From a virus: a DNA stretch of 56,762 bases. The stretch lies in IMG/VR virus record IMGVR_UViG_3300010354_011127, positions 1 through 56,762 of that record. One strand, 5' to 3'. Shown here piece by piece: positions 1 to 5,985 of this stretch. The notes beneath the pieces were generated by a model. It had not been told where the DNA came from. It worked only from the letters and a program-made list of their open reading frames with translations, and searched no databases. The position numbers and the translations under genes are program-made. Within the stretch, counting starts at the first letter, position 1, and every line of letters starts with the position of its first letter.

Positions 1-67
1 TCCTCGTCGAAACCGTGTGTTTATTTAAAAAGAACGGGTTGATCTCTTTAAAGAAAGACACGATAAT

Positions 68-102
68 AAAAAAGCGGCTCTAGGTTTCCCTGAGAGCCGC
101 TT
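68..102 (-). terminator. Rho-independent terminator
   Basis: A 10-bp perfect inverted repeat (AAGCGGCTCT at 72-81 and AGAGCCGCTT at 93-102) with an 11-nt loop. Read leftward, the stem runs into a T run. It lies downstream of the leftward genes at 131-235 and 277-702 and should end their transcript. The first 60 bases of the window hold nothing else I can identify. Confidence 0.8.
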
Positions 103-130
103 GATATAACCGTAACGCTGTACAATTTGG

Positions 131-235
131 TTACATCAAGCCAGCTCCTGTTTCAATTGCCCATGAGCCATCAACCGGGAGACTTTGTCCTGGATTATAG
201 GCTTTCTGGCAATGTGTAAACTGTAAGTGGCTCAT
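131..235 (-). CDS. Small hypothetical protein (34 aa)
   Basis: A 34-codon leftward ORF starting ATG AGC CAC TTA and ending TAA at 131-133. A purine-rich ribosome-binding site (AGAGAG) precedes the ATG. It lies between the 141-aa gene and the terminator, so it fits as the last gene of that transcript. No family is recognised. It is short enough to be fortuitous; support comes from the ribosome-binding site, the gap it fills and the terminator just after it. Confidence 0.5.
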   Translation of the reverse strand: MSHLQFTHCQKAYNPGQSLPVDGSWAIETGAGLM

Positions 236-276
236 TTTACTCTCTGTTGAGTTGTATATTATATATAGCTTCCGAA

Positions 277-702
277 TCACTCAATGCCGAGTTCACGACG
301 GAGAAATTCAGGAGAAAGTGAGTTGGTATACTCTTCACCCTCACCAGAGAAAGCAGCCATGTCAGCAGCAATTGCTTCAGCTTCTTCCTTCTCACGCTTC
401 ATCTTAGCGTTGACCTTCTTCATGATAACAAGACGGTCAGCCTTGATCTTCTCAAGGTCAGCGTCATTCTTCTCGCGAACCTCTACCTTGGCACGCTCCT
501 TAGCGACCTTAGCAGAGATCACCTTGACATTACGTTCCTTAGGCATATCGCCCTTGTCAAGCTTCTTCTTAGCATTATACACATAGACCTGAGCATTAGA
601 CTTAGAGACGTTGAGCATCTCTACAATCTTATTGATAAGGTCTGCCTTAGCGAGGTTAGGATTAGCCACGATAAGGTCCATAACACGATTCACATTCGAC
701 AT
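277..702 (-). CDS. Hypothetical protein with possible helix-turn-helix N-terminus
   Basis: 141 aa. The first 50 residues (SNVNRVMDLIVANPNLAKADLINKI..., then SKSNAQVYVYNAKKKL) read like a small helix-turn-helix module that could bind nucleic acid. Residues 50-110 are a strongly charged, Lys/Glu-rich helix or coiled coil. It has its own promoter (737-764) and a GGAG ribosome-binding site before the ATG. DNA binding is inferred from composition and predicted helix pattern only; no named family is claimed. Confidence 0.75.
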   Translation of the reverse strand: MSNVNRVMDLIVANPNLAKADLINKIVEMLNVSKSNAQVYVYNAKKKLDKGDMPKERNVKVISAKVAKERAKVEVREKNDADLEKIKADRLVIMKKVNAKMKREKEEAEAIAADMAAFSGEGEEYTNSLSPEFLRRELGIE

Positions 703-736
703 ATCAAAATCTCCATTTATTTGTCGTTACAGTGTG

Positions 737-764
737 ATTATAGTCGGTTTCAGAAAAAGTGCAA
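737..764 (-). promoter_or_regulatory. Sigma70-like promoter, AACAGTTGC family
   Basis: Leftward -35 TTGCAC (759-764), 16-nt spacer and -10 TATAAT (737-742), preceded by AACAG. It drives the 277-702 gene and belongs to the family of 13 similar promoters in this window. Confidence 0.75.
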
Positions 765-773
765 CTGTTATTT

Positions 774-869
774 TCACTGTTGAATAGAAGCGATCAAGAA
801 CAACGCAAGAATAAGAGCGTTGTAAGACTCACTCAAAAGATCAACCATGAAAGTACGCAAGAATGCCAT
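774..869 (-). CDS. Small membrane peptide (31 aa)
   Basis: A 31-codon leftward ORF, ATG at 867-869 and TGA at 774-776. The start is preceded by a GGAG ribosome-binding site and a dedicated promoter (894-922). The C-terminal half (NALILALFLIASIQQ) is a hydrophobic segment, so a single-span membrane peptide is likely. Function is unknown. A promoter, ribosome-binding site and ORF in correct order make it more credible than its length suggests. Confidence 0.55.
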   Translation of the reverse strand: MAFLRTFMVDLLSESYNALILALFLIASIQQ

Positions 870-893
870 TTCTTATCTCCAACTTACTGTTAC

Positions 894-922
894 AATTTAG
901 TCCATTTCCGTAATTTGTGCAA
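894..922 (-). promoter_or_regulatory. Sigma70-like promoter, AACAGTTGC family
   Basis: Leftward -35 TTGCAC (917-922), 17-nt spacer, -10 TAAATT (894-899), with AAAAACAG upstream. It sits 25 bases before the ATG of the 31-aa ORF. Confidence 0.65.
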
Positions 923-944
923 CTGTTTTTTTACAGTAACAAAA

Positions 945-1082
945 TCAACGGTTTAGCGAGTAAAAGCACGTATCATATGAATGCTCTATCTGGCACTTGG
1001 CCATAGCATCCTTGTACTGCTCATTCATGAAGTATGCACCGATCGCAGTCAGAATCGCGAACACTACAAACAACTTAGCCAT
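945..1082 (-). CDS. Small protein with one N-terminal membrane segment (45 aa)
   Basis: A 45-codon leftward ORF, ATG at 1080-1082 and TGA at 945-947. The N-terminus (AKLFVVFAILTAIGAYFM) is a membrane segment or uncleaved signal. The C-terminal part has two Cys residues (KCQIEHSYDTC) that could form a disulfide if exported. A CGGAGA ribosome-binding site and its own promoter (1110-1138) precede it. No family is recognised. Confidence 0.6.
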   Translation of the reverse strand: MAKLFVVFAILTAIGAYFMNEQYKDAMAKCQIEHSYDTCFYSLNR

Positions 1083-1109
1083 TGGATATCTCCGTTTCAT
1101 TATTTTATG

Positions 1110-1138
1110 ATAATAACGACATTCCGTAATAAATGCAA
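1110..1138 (-). promoter_or_regulatory. Sigma70-like promoter, AACAGTTGC family
   Basis: Leftward -35 TTGCAT (1133-1138), 17-nt spacer, -10 TATTAT (1110-1115), preceded by TTTAG. It drives the 45-aa gene. Divergent from the rightward promoter at 1209-1237, so about 1140-1210 is the switch point between leftward and rightward early transcription. Confidence 0.65.
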
Positions 1139-1208
1139 CTAAAAAATTACATCAATGATATCAATAGGTTAGCACTAACACCTTGAAATCATTGGATTTT
1201 CTTTTTGC

Positions 1209-1237
1209 TTGCTTTTATTACAGAAATAGCATACGAT
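1209..1237 (+). promoter_or_regulatory. Sigma70-like promoter, AACAGTTGC-related
   Basis: -35 TTGCTT (1209-1214), 17-nt spacer beginning TTATTACAG, -10 TACGAT (1232-1237). The spacer resembles the promoter at 4081-4109. It is 23 bases upstream of the 1261 start codon. Confidence 0.55.
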
Positions 1238-1260
1238 TAGGAATCAACAGGAGAAAACCT

Positions 1261-1440
1261 ATGGAAGTTCGCGAAATTATCATCTCTGTGGAACAACTCA
1301 ATCTTATCAAGGAGTTAATCCAAAATTCTAACTTAGAGAATTATAATGAAGAGAAAAAGGAAGAATTGAAGATGATTGAGGGAATGATTGAGGATATTGT
1401 AGAGAGTAAGGAAGATGTAATGCATGGAATGTGTTACTAA
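1261..1440 (+). CDS. Hypothetical acidic small protein (59 aa)
   Basis: 59 aa when started at 1261, where an AGGAG ribosome-binding site stands 6 bases upstream. A longer in-frame reading from 1183 would run through the promoter and lacks a ribosome-binding site, so it is rejected. The protein is acidic, Glu/Lys-rich and probably helical (EEKKEELKMIEGMIEDIVES). Function unknown. It is the first gene of the rightward early array. Confidence 0.65.
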   Translation: MEVREIIISVEQLNLIKELIQNSNLENYNEEKKEELKMIEGMIEDIVESKEDVMHGMCY

Positions 1441-1480
1441 CTCCTTGTAATTATTGCACAATTTTTTAGGAAAAAAACAG

Positions 1481-1509
1481 TTGATTTAATTACAATCTGA
1501 GCCGATATT
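1481..1509 (+). promoter_or_regulatory. Sigma70-like promoter, AACAGTTGC family
   Basis: -35 TTGATT (1481-1486), 17-nt spacer, weak -10 GATATT (1504-1509). The 16 bases AGGAAAAAAACAGTTG at 1468-1483 recur exactly at 2680-2695 and 4068-4083. Drives the 1537-2557 gene group. Confidence 0.6.
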
Positions 1510-1536
1510 AATAATATGATGAATGGAGATGATGTG

Positions 1537-1785
1537 ATGAACGAACGTGAAGCTCAGGTGTATGGCATGTCGGTGGATACGATCAAAGAAGAGTATATGA
1601 ACTCGATCACTGCAAAGCTCTCTGGACAAGAGATGGTTGTGATGTCGATTCTCTCGGATTGCCAGGAGCTGATCGGTTTGGGTGGTGCTGGTGGTTTGAA
1701 TCCGCGTGCTGAAGAAGTGCGCAAGCAACTGAACGTTGCGAAGTATATTCTCTCGGAAATGATGACTCAGAAGAGGGCTGCTTAA
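1537..1785 (+). CDS. Hypothetical protein (82 aa)
   Basis: 82 aa from the ATG at 1537, chosen because GGAG lies 8 bases upstream; the in-frame ATG at 1516 is too close to the -10 to have a ribosome-binding site. Mostly helical composition with a Gly-rich turn (GLGGAGGLNP) in the middle. No family recognised. First gene of a tightly packed five-gene run extending to 2557. Confidence 0.7.
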   Translation: MNEREAQVYGMSVDTIKEEYMNSITAKLSGQEMVVMSILSDCQELIGLGGAGGLNPRAEEVRKQLNVAKYILSEMMTQKRAA

Positions 1786-1786
1786 T

Positions 1787-2008
1787 ATGGAAAAGATCAC
1801 TAAGATCTATCTGGGACGCGATCGCATCTGCCGTTGTGGTTGCGCAGGTGAGTATACCTACCCTGGCGAACCTAAGTTCGAAAAGCGTGTCAAGCGCTTT
1901 CTGAAGAAGTGGGAGTCCTATAGCCCTTCGAAAGACGATATCTGTGAAGGTGTCTATATGAACCTTTCGTATGGTCAGGATCGCGCTCTTACCGTTTACT
2001 TTGATTGA
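1787..2008 (+). CDS. Hypothetical small basic protein (73 aa)
   Basis: 73 aa beginning one base after the previous stop codon (TAA T ATG). It contains a short Cys motif (CRCGCAGEY) followed by a basic, aromatic stretch (FEKRVKRFLKKW) and an acidic C-terminus. The clustered Cys residues could bind a metal, but there are only three N-terminal ones plus one downstream, so this is a weak inference. No named family. Confidence 0.7.
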   Translation: MEKITKIYLGRDRICRCGCAGEYTYPGEPKFEKRVKRFLKKWESYSPSKDDICEGVYMNLSYGQDRALTVYFD

Positions 2009-2015
2009 GGATAAT

Positions 2016-2201
2016 ATGGTTTTGATGCTCTCAGAGGACTATTTTAAGATGCAAGATGCGTATCTTGATAAGCGTGTTGTGACTAGCAAGTCTAGGCACT
2101 ATCGCATTAAGCGCGCTGATGAGCTGGTTAAGGCTGGCTGGAAGCTTAAATCTCAGCACATTCACCCTGATGGTGGTGTGACTATGACGTTCGTGAGGTA
2201 A
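2016..2201 (+). CDS. Hypothetical protein (61 aa)
   Basis: 61 aa from the ATG at 2016, with a GAGG ribosome-binding site just after the upstream stop; the in-frame ATG at 1971 lies inside the previous gene. Basic in the middle (KSRHYRIKRADELVKAGWKL) with a beta-rich end (GGVTMTFVR). Small proteins of this general form are common in phage early regions. Function unknown. Confidence 0.65.
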   Translation: MVLMLSEDYFKMQDAYLDKRVVTSKSRHYRIKRADELVKAGWKLKSQHIHPDGGVTMTFVR

Positions 2202-2205
2202 GATT

Positions 2206-2403
2206 ATGGAAAACTTTGTTCTGACTTTCACCAACTGCATTCTTGATAATGATAAGGATCAAGAGCTGAATGCAGTCGTGGTGCATACTATCGTCGAAAA
2301 ACATCACTCCGGGAAGGGCTACTTCTCTTGGGATGGCATCCTCGATGATCTCGCTGAAATCATCGGCCTGGAAAAGGCTCGTGATATTCTTTCGAATTGC
2401 TAA
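2206..2403 (+). CDS. Hypothetical protein (65 aa)
   Basis: 65 aa, starting 5 bases after the previous stop with GTGAGG as ribosome-binding site. A beta-like N-terminus (ENFVLTFTNCIL) is followed by a helical C-terminus (WDGILDDLAEIIGLEKARDIL). No family recognised. Same transcript as its neighbours. Confidence 0.65.
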   Translation: MENFVLTFTNCILDNDKDQELNAVVVHTIVEKHHSGKGYFSWDGILDDLAEIIGLEKARDILSNC

Positions 2404-2407
2404 CAAA

Positions 2408-2557
2408 ATGACAGACAAAGAGAAACTTGAAGAAGTCATGAAGCTTTGCAAAGCTTCAAATCAAGATCTATTGCTCCATATGGGCGAGATGACAGCAGAT
2501 GAGCTGAGAACCGTTCGAGCGCTGCTCAATTGGATTAAGAGAATCCTGGAAAAATAA
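2408..2557 (+). CDS. Hypothetical protein (49 aa)
   Basis: 49 aa from ATG at 2408, four bases after the previous stop. A longer in-frame reading from 2270 would lie inside the previous gene and is rejected. The protein is two predicted helices (DKEKLEEVMKLCKASNQDLL, then ADELRTVRALLNWIKRILEK). Function unknown. Last gene before the next promoter. Confidence 0.6.
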   Translation: MTDKEKLEEVMKLCKASNQDLLLHMGEMTADELRTVRALLNWIKRILEK

Positions 2558-2560
2558 CAG

Positions 2561-2591
2561 TTGCTTTTTTTACGAAAGCAGCTATTATAAT
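2561..2591 (+). promoter_or_regulatory. Sigma70-like promoter with dyad, AACAGTTGC family
   Basis: -35 TTGCTT (2561-2566) preceded by AACAG. The -10 is TATTAT (2583-2588, 16-nt spacer) or TATAAT (2586-2591, 19-nt spacer). The spacer carries a dyad, GCTTT with AAAGC, and is nearly the same as the leftward promoter at 28302-28332. About 180 bases follow before the next gene; I see no convincing gene in 2592-2690. Confidence 0.7.
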
Positions 2592-2692
2592 AGATGATTC
2601 GGCTGAGCCTTGAAGGGAGTGTTGGCGAATTCCGTTCTGCTAACCTATTGAAAACATTAAAGAAAAAAAGTGCGTTTTTAGGAAAAAAACAG

Positions 2693-2721
2693 TTGCCATC
2701 TTATTCAGAATAGGCTATTCT
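2693..2721 (+). promoter_or_regulatory. Sigma70-like promoter, AACAGTTGC family
   Basis: -35 TTGCCA (2693-2698), 17-nt spacer, -10 TATTCT (2716-2721), within the second copy of the exact 16-nt repeat (2680-2695). Drives 2749-3376. Confidence 0.65.
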
Positions 2722-2748
2722 AAGGTATAAGATGAGGAGATGGATGAG

Positions 2749-2967
2749 ATGATGACCTTCGAGACGATCAACAAAGACCACTTCATTGCTACTAATAGCA
2801 TCAAATCGGTTCGTATCTCAAAAGTGTATGGTGGCCAGTATATGGTGTTTACTCCTGAAGGCCGCCTGGACGACGACTTTACTTCTGCTGGTCCTTTCGT
2901 AGACTTCGAATCGGCTAAGCGTAACGCAGAGTGCAACGTTGGCATGCAAATTAACTGGAGCATCTAA
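2749..2967 (+). CDS. Hypothetical protein (72 aa)
   Basis: 72 aa from ATG at 2749, which has GAGGAG 9 bases upstream; the in-frame ATG at 2740 is one base from that site and is unlikely. Beta-rich sequence (IKSVRISKVYGGQYMVFTPEGRL) suggests a small folded domain. No family recognised. Co-transcribed with the next gene, which begins one base after its stop. Confidence 0.7.
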   Translation: MMTFETINKDHFIATNSIKSVRISKVYGGQYMVFTPEGRLDDDFTSAGPFVDFESAKRNAECNVGMQINWSI

Positions 2968-2968
2968 G

Positions 2969-3376
2969 ATGTACACCTTCTCTACTGAACTGTTCTCTGA
3001 TCTTCATAAGGATGTCTACGGCTTCCGTCCGCGCGGTCACTGGTTCTATGATGCCGCCACCACTGACGAAGAGCGCCAGGCTGAGTGGGACTATCTGGTC
3101 AAGTGCCTGGACCGGCAGATCGAGGAAGATAATGCCGAGAAGGCAAAGGCTTGGGATAGCTTCCAGGAGCAGGTCAAGCAGAACCTGCGGTTTGGTGCTC
3201 GTAGTGAGCAGGAGGCTATCCGCTGGGTAGTGGAGTCGCTGAACCCGTCTGAGATGGACCTGCGCTATGGTGGCGAATGGGTGTGCTACACGATGGGCTT
3301 GGCTTATGATAAGAGCTATGTCTTCAACCAGGCCTGCAAAGAGCTGGAAAAAAAGTTGGAAAAAGAGGCAGCTTAA
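2969..3376 (+). CDS. Conserved phage hypothetical protein (135 aa)
   Basis: 135 aa from ATG at 2969. The N-terminal motif FSDLHKDVYGFRPRGHWF resembles a small early protein that recurs in many large phages; that is recollection of the motif, not a search. The remainder is helical and charged. Higher GC content and codon use than the AT-rich genes further right. A GGAG ribosome-binding site overlaps the end of the previous gene. Confidence 0.8.
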   Translation: MYTFSTELFSDLHKDVYGFRPRGHWFYDAATTDEERQAEWDYLVKCLDRQIEEDNAEKAKAWDSFQEQVKQNLRFGARSEQEAIRWVVESLNPSEMDLRYGGEWVCYTMGLAYDKSYVFNQACKELEKKLEKEAA

Positions 3377-3379
3377 CAG

Positions 3380-3408
3380 TTGCACTTTTTTCCAAAAACC
3401 GCTATATT
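3380..3408 (+). promoter_or_regulatory. Sigma70-like promoter, AACAGTTGC family
   Basis: TTAACAG followed by -35 TTGCAC (3380-3385), 17-nt spacer, -10 TATATT (3403-3408). Begins within 4 bases of the preceding stop codon. Drives 3436-4061. Confidence 0.75.
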
Positions 3409-3435
3409 TATAATATGAGCAATGGAGAGATAGCG

Positions 3436-3765
3436 ATGATCACGAAAGAGTCCTTGGTTGAGATGATCAACACTGCAGACGAAGTAAAGCGTATGCATAT
3501 TGTAGGCCGTGCTTGCTTGGTGCTGTTCAATCGCCAGCTCGAAGATGAGAAGCAGGCTAACACGACCACCACGACCAACTATCGTGGGTTCACACAGGCT
3601 GATGCTCGTCAGGGCTCTATCACCGCTAAGTTCTTCATCAAGCACAAGATGCTTCACGATTGGCAGGTCGCACAGTGGCTTAAGACTGATGTCCGCGGTA
3701 CTCCTCGCATCGCTAAGTACTGGAAGCAGTTGAACGAAGCTGCTAAGCTGAAGGCACAAGCATAA
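3436..3765 (+). CDS. Conserved phage hypothetical protein (109 aa)
   Basis: 109 aa from ATG at 3436, chosen over 3415 because GGAGAG precedes it. A Thr-rich linker (residues about 42-48) separates a helical N-terminus from a C-terminal segment (FTQADARQGSITAKFF, then KHKMLHDWQVAQW) of a type I have seen in small phage proteins. No function can be assigned. Its TAA overlaps the ATG of the next gene by one base. Confidence 0.75.
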   Translation: MITKESLVEMINTADEVKRMHIVGRACLVLFNRQLEDEKQANTTTTTNYRGFTQADARQGSITAKFFIKHKMLHDWQVAQWLKTDVRGTPRIAKYWKQLNEAAKLKAQA

Positions 3766-4061
3766 TGGAAAACGTCTATCGTCTAAACGGAAGTCTTAAC
3801 TTCTCTGGTTATAACATCCCTGAACACACTCGCGGTGCTCTAGAGCGTTACATCATTCATGGCATCATGCCTGGCGATTTTCTCATATCAGTTCTCACTA
3901 ATGATCTGATGGGTGCTATTAGCAGAGCGGATCATGATAATTCTCAGTGTCTTCGCGATATTGCAGCCTGGATTTATATGCGAGCTCCTGGCCATTGCTG
4001 GGGTGATATCGATGCAATTCGTGAGTATTCTCTATCTAAGCGTGCCGCTAACTCATTGTAA
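3765..4061 (+). CDS. Conserved phage protein of the 'PEHTRGALERY' type (98 aa)
   Basis: 98 aa. The sequence IPEHTRGALERYIIHGIMPG, then a VLTNDL...SRADHDN pattern and a CWGD near the C-terminus, matches a small protein widespread in tailed phages, where many members read HTRGAL(E/D)RY...G..PG.FL..VL.NDL...ADH.N. Function remains unknown in the versions I know. Translation is probably coupled to the previous gene through the TAATG overlap. Confidence 0.8.
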   Translation: MENVYRLNGSLNFSGYNIPEHTRGALERYIIHGIMPGDFLISVLTNDLMGAISRADHDNSQCLRDIAAWIYMRAPGHCWGDIDAIREYSLSKRAANSL

Positions 4062-4080
4062 TCTTTAAGGAAAAAAACAG

Positions 4081-4109
4081 TTGCTTTTATTACAAAAGCA
4101 GCCTAATAT
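4081..4109 (+). promoter_or_regulatory. Sigma70-like promoter with dyad, AACAGTTGC family
   Basis: -35 TTGCTT (4081-4086), 17-nt spacer, -10 TAATAT (4104-4109), with the third copy of the exact 16-nt repeat at 4068-4083. The spacer holds a perfect GCTTTT/AAAAGC dyad around ATTAC. Confidence 0.75.
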
Positions 4110-4135
4110 AAGATATAAGATGAGGAGATGGGATG

Positions 4136-4306
4136 ATGGCTAAGGTTAAGGACTGGTTGATCGAGATGGAAAACATGGTCTATGAAGCTCTGGAGCGCGG
4201 CTTCTCCTCTGAAGATGAGGTGTTTGCTTATGTGAACACTTACATGATCGCTGATAAAGGCTACGTGCATGAGGTACTGGAAAAGTTCCATGCTGGATGG
4301 GAATAA
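4136..4306 (+). CDS. Hypothetical protein (56 aa)
   Basis: 56 aa (57 if the adjacent ATG at 4133 is used); 4136 is preferred because GAGGAG ends 8 bases upstream. Amphipathic helices (KVKDWLIEMENMVYEALERG, then SSEDEVFAYVNTYM) and an acidic charge. It has its own promoter. The opposite strand carries longer antisense readings, but the promoter and ribosome-binding site support this frame. Confidence 0.65.
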   Translation: MAKVKDWLIEMENMVYEALERGFSSEDEVFAYVNTYMIADKGYVHEVLEKFHAGWE

Positions 4307-4310
4307 GTAG

Positions 4311-4339
4311 TTGCTTTTTTAATAAAAGTAGCCTAAGAT
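4311..4339 (+). promoter_or_regulatory. Sigma70-like promoter with dyad, AACAGTTGC family
   Basis: -35 TTGCTT (4311-4316), 17-nt spacer, -10 TAAGAT (4334-4339). The spacer contains the GTTGCTTTT/AAAAGTAGC imperfect dyad. Four bases after the previous stop; drives 4372-5378. Confidence 0.7.
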
Positions 4340-4371
4340 AAGATATAAGCTGAAACAAAGAGGAAATGGAA

Positions 4372-4743
4372 ATGACTGGATCTAGCGAACTGAATGTCTC
4401 TTATCTCCCTGTTTTGGATATGGATATGGTATCTAAGGTGACGGGTTATGATAAGGAGTCTCTCTCTGAGATTAATAAGAGTGGCATTTGGAGAGTGATG
4501 TCTGGTTCTCGCGGCTATCTGGATGAGATTGAGTATATTGGTCCTCTGGATATGGAATGTGTTGCTATTCCTTCTGAGAAGGAATGTTTTGAGATGCTGG
4601 TAAATGAAGATGCTAGTGAAGAAGAGATTGAAGATACTGCTGAGTATGTAGAAGAGTTTTATGGTATTGTTGAACAGAATGAAATGGTAATGTTTAGCTA
4701 TACTGAAGAAGAGTATGATATGTATGTGAAGGTGAAGATCTAA
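4372..4743 (+). CDS. Hypothetical acidic protein (123 aa)
   Basis: 123 aa from ATG at 4372 with an AGAGGA ribosome-binding site; the ATG at 4366 lies on top of that site. Strongly acidic in the C-terminal half (NEDASEEEIEDTAEYVEEFY). Acidic small early proteins often act as protein inhibitors or DNA mimics, but nothing here establishes that. The stop codon overlaps the next ATG (TAATG). Confidence 0.7.
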   Translation: MTGSSELNVSYLPVLDMDMVSKVTGYDKESLSEINKSGIWRVMSGSRGYLDEIEYIGPLDMECVAIPSEKECFEMLVNEDASEEEIEDTAEYVEEFYGIVEQNEMVMFSYTEEEYDMYVKVKI

Positions 4744-5024
4744 TGAACAACTTTAGGGTTGAGATGGTTAAGCACGTTGAGTGCAATCTCTCTGCGAGCC
4801 AATGGGAGCTCTATACAAACTCTTTCCCTCGCGAGGAGATTGAAGCTGTTGCTGATAAGATCAACAAAGACGTCAAGTTTTACTTTAACGAATGCCGTTT
4901 AGGTCGCCAGCAGTTTGTAGCTGCTATGGAGAAGGTCCTAATGCAGTATAAGGAATTTGGCGCTGCAGATACTGAGCCGCGCCGTGTTCTCTGGACGCTT
5001 GCCGAGGAAGCCTACAATGGATAA
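4743..5024 (+). CDS. Hypothetical protein (93 aa)
   Basis: 93 aa, coupled to the previous gene by a TAATG overlap. Predicted largely helical (PREEIEAVADKINKDVKFYF). No family recognised. It overlaps the next start by 8 bases. Confidence 0.7.
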   Translation: MNNFRVEMVKHVECNLSASQWELYTNSFPREEIEAVADKINKDVKFYFNECRLGRQQFVAAMEKVLMQYKEFGAADTEPRRVLWTLAEEAYNG

Positions 5025-5205
5025 CTTTATTAAGATTTTGCTTACTCTTGTATCGCTAACTGCATTCATGCTAGGTCTTATCGTAGGTGTAATGCTAGCT
5101 AGTGAAGGCTACGTTAAGTTTAACAGATATCAGACTGTAGCTAGCCATTCCAAGCAAGACAAGTACAATACTATGGATGAGCTCATTGAGGATGTGCTTA
5201 AGTGA
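5017..5205 (+). CDS. Small single-span membrane protein (62 aa)
   Basis: 62 aa from ATG at 5017, which has GAGGAAG 7 bases upstream. Residues 5-29 (IKILLTLVSLTAFMLGLIVG and on) form one transmembrane segment; the rest is a soluble tail. No family assigned. Its stop overlaps the GTG start of the next gene (GTGA). Confidence 0.65.
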   Translation: MDNFIKILLTLVSLTAFMLGLIVGVMLASEGYVKFNRYQTVASHSKQDKYNTMDELIEDVLK

Positions 5206-5378
5206 ACATCATAGATCTTTTTAAGAAGAAGCCTAAGAAGCTTTCTAGAGAGGAATGGCTAAGGCTGCCAGAGGCTAGGACCTATATCATTCGTCCGACT
5301 AACAATGGCAAGACTGTATGGCCTCTAGTGAGGTCTGCCAGTATTCAACAGATCATATTGAATAAGCCTACCAATTGA
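5202..5378 (+). CDS. Hypothetical basic protein, GTG start (58 aa)
   Basis: 58 aa from a GTG that overlaps the previous TGA (GTGA), a usual coupling arrangement. Lys-rich start (VNIIDLFKKKPKKLSREEW) followed by a compact domain (TYIIRPTNNGKTVWPLVRSA). No family recognised. It is the last gene of the rightward array and its 3' end overlaps the convergent NUMOD3 gene by 11 bases. Confidence 0.55.
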   Translation: MNIIDLFKKKPKKLSREEWLRLPEARTYIIRPTNNGKTVWPLVRSASIQQIILNKPTN

Positions 5379-5862
5379 ACTTACAATTGTCTCCATGCCA
5401 GCGCTTATACATGTTAATCGCCATGGCTTCTCCACAATGAGAGCATGTAAGAAGCTCTCTTTTCTTATGCGCTTCCTGCATTTTAGCACGCGTTTCTTTT
5501 GAGAATGTCTGATATAGATTAGATTTTGTTGCTTTTCTCTTACCGGATCTGTATTGATCTTTAATAGTATTAGAGATCTTATCCTTCGTTTCTTTATTCC
5601 AGGTTTTTCCTAGGCGATATTCGCGTATCTTCTCTCTAGCTTCTTTAGTATGCTTAAAACTTTTTCGCTCTGGTTTCTTTTGAGGATCGAATACGCGATT
5701 AGGATCTTGCAGCGTGTTTCTATGGATAGCTTCGGCCATACCTCTGATATCATCGCGATTCTTTGTCTTAAAGAGTATCTCGGAGTTATTTGGTACTTTG
5801 TCTTCTCTTATATCGAGATAGTATTTCTCATTGTCGAGCTTTATTTTTAATATGTAAAACAC
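5368..5862 (-). CDS. NUMOD3-containing protein, possible homing-endonuclease relative or remnant
   Basis: 164 aa from a GTG start (AGGAG 8 bases upstream). Residues about 68-130 contain repeats of the NUMOD3 type (KHTKEAREKIREYRLGKTWN, then SKETRAKMQEAHKK), the DNA-binding module of GIY-YIG and HNH homing endonucleases. The C-terminus (CSHCG...MYKRWHGDNCK) matches the zinc-binding tail seen after NUMOD3 in phage endonucleases. No GIY-YIG or HNH catalytic motif is visible in the N-terminal 60 residues, so it may be a DNA-binding protein or a remnant that has lost its nuclease. A TATAAATA late-promoter element lies upstream. Confidence 0.75.
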   Translation of the reverse strand: MFYILKIKLDNEKYYLDIREDKVPNNSEILFKTKNRDDIRGMAEAIHRNTLQDPNRVFDPQKKPERKSFKHTKEAREKIREYRLGKTWNKETKDKISNTIKDQYRSGKRKATKSNLYQTFSKETRAKMQEAHKKRELLTCSHCGEAMAINMYKRWHGDNCKFNW

Positions 5863-5914
5863 CCACAGAACTCCTATGTTTTCGTATGATACCTAGTTAG
5901 AATAACTATAGGAG

Positions 5915-5922
5915 TATTTATA
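5915..5922 (-). promoter_or_regulatory. T4-type late promoter element TATAAATA
   Basis: Exact match, read leftward, to the T4 late promoter consensus TATAAATA, 53 bases before the GTG of the NUMOD3 gene. The late sigma factor gene (gp55) is not in this window, so use of this element is inferred. Confidence 0.5.
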
Positions 5923-5956
5923 TAATATATACTTAGAATCAGTAATAGATATGGGA

Positions 5957-5985
5957 AGAGCGCCTTAACGGCGCTCTCTTACTTT
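5957..5985. terminator. Hairpin, probable terminator
   Basis: AGAGCGCC (5957-5964) and GGCGCTCT (5970-5977) form an 8-bp GC-rich stem with a 5-nt loop. It directly follows the stop codon of the leftward gene at 5979. The better T-rich tail (CTTACTTTTT) is on the rightward side, so it may also stop rightward read-through from the early array. Confidence 0.5.

Noticed and set aside
1-130. Possible gene in the first 130 bases
   Set aside because: Only the terminator hairpin at 68-102 was found; no reading frame has a start, ribosome-binding site and meaningful length.
2594-2713. A 39-codon ORF downstream of the 2561 promoter
   Set aside because: Its ATG is 3 bases after a -10 element, with no ribosome-binding site, and the frame runs through the next promoter.
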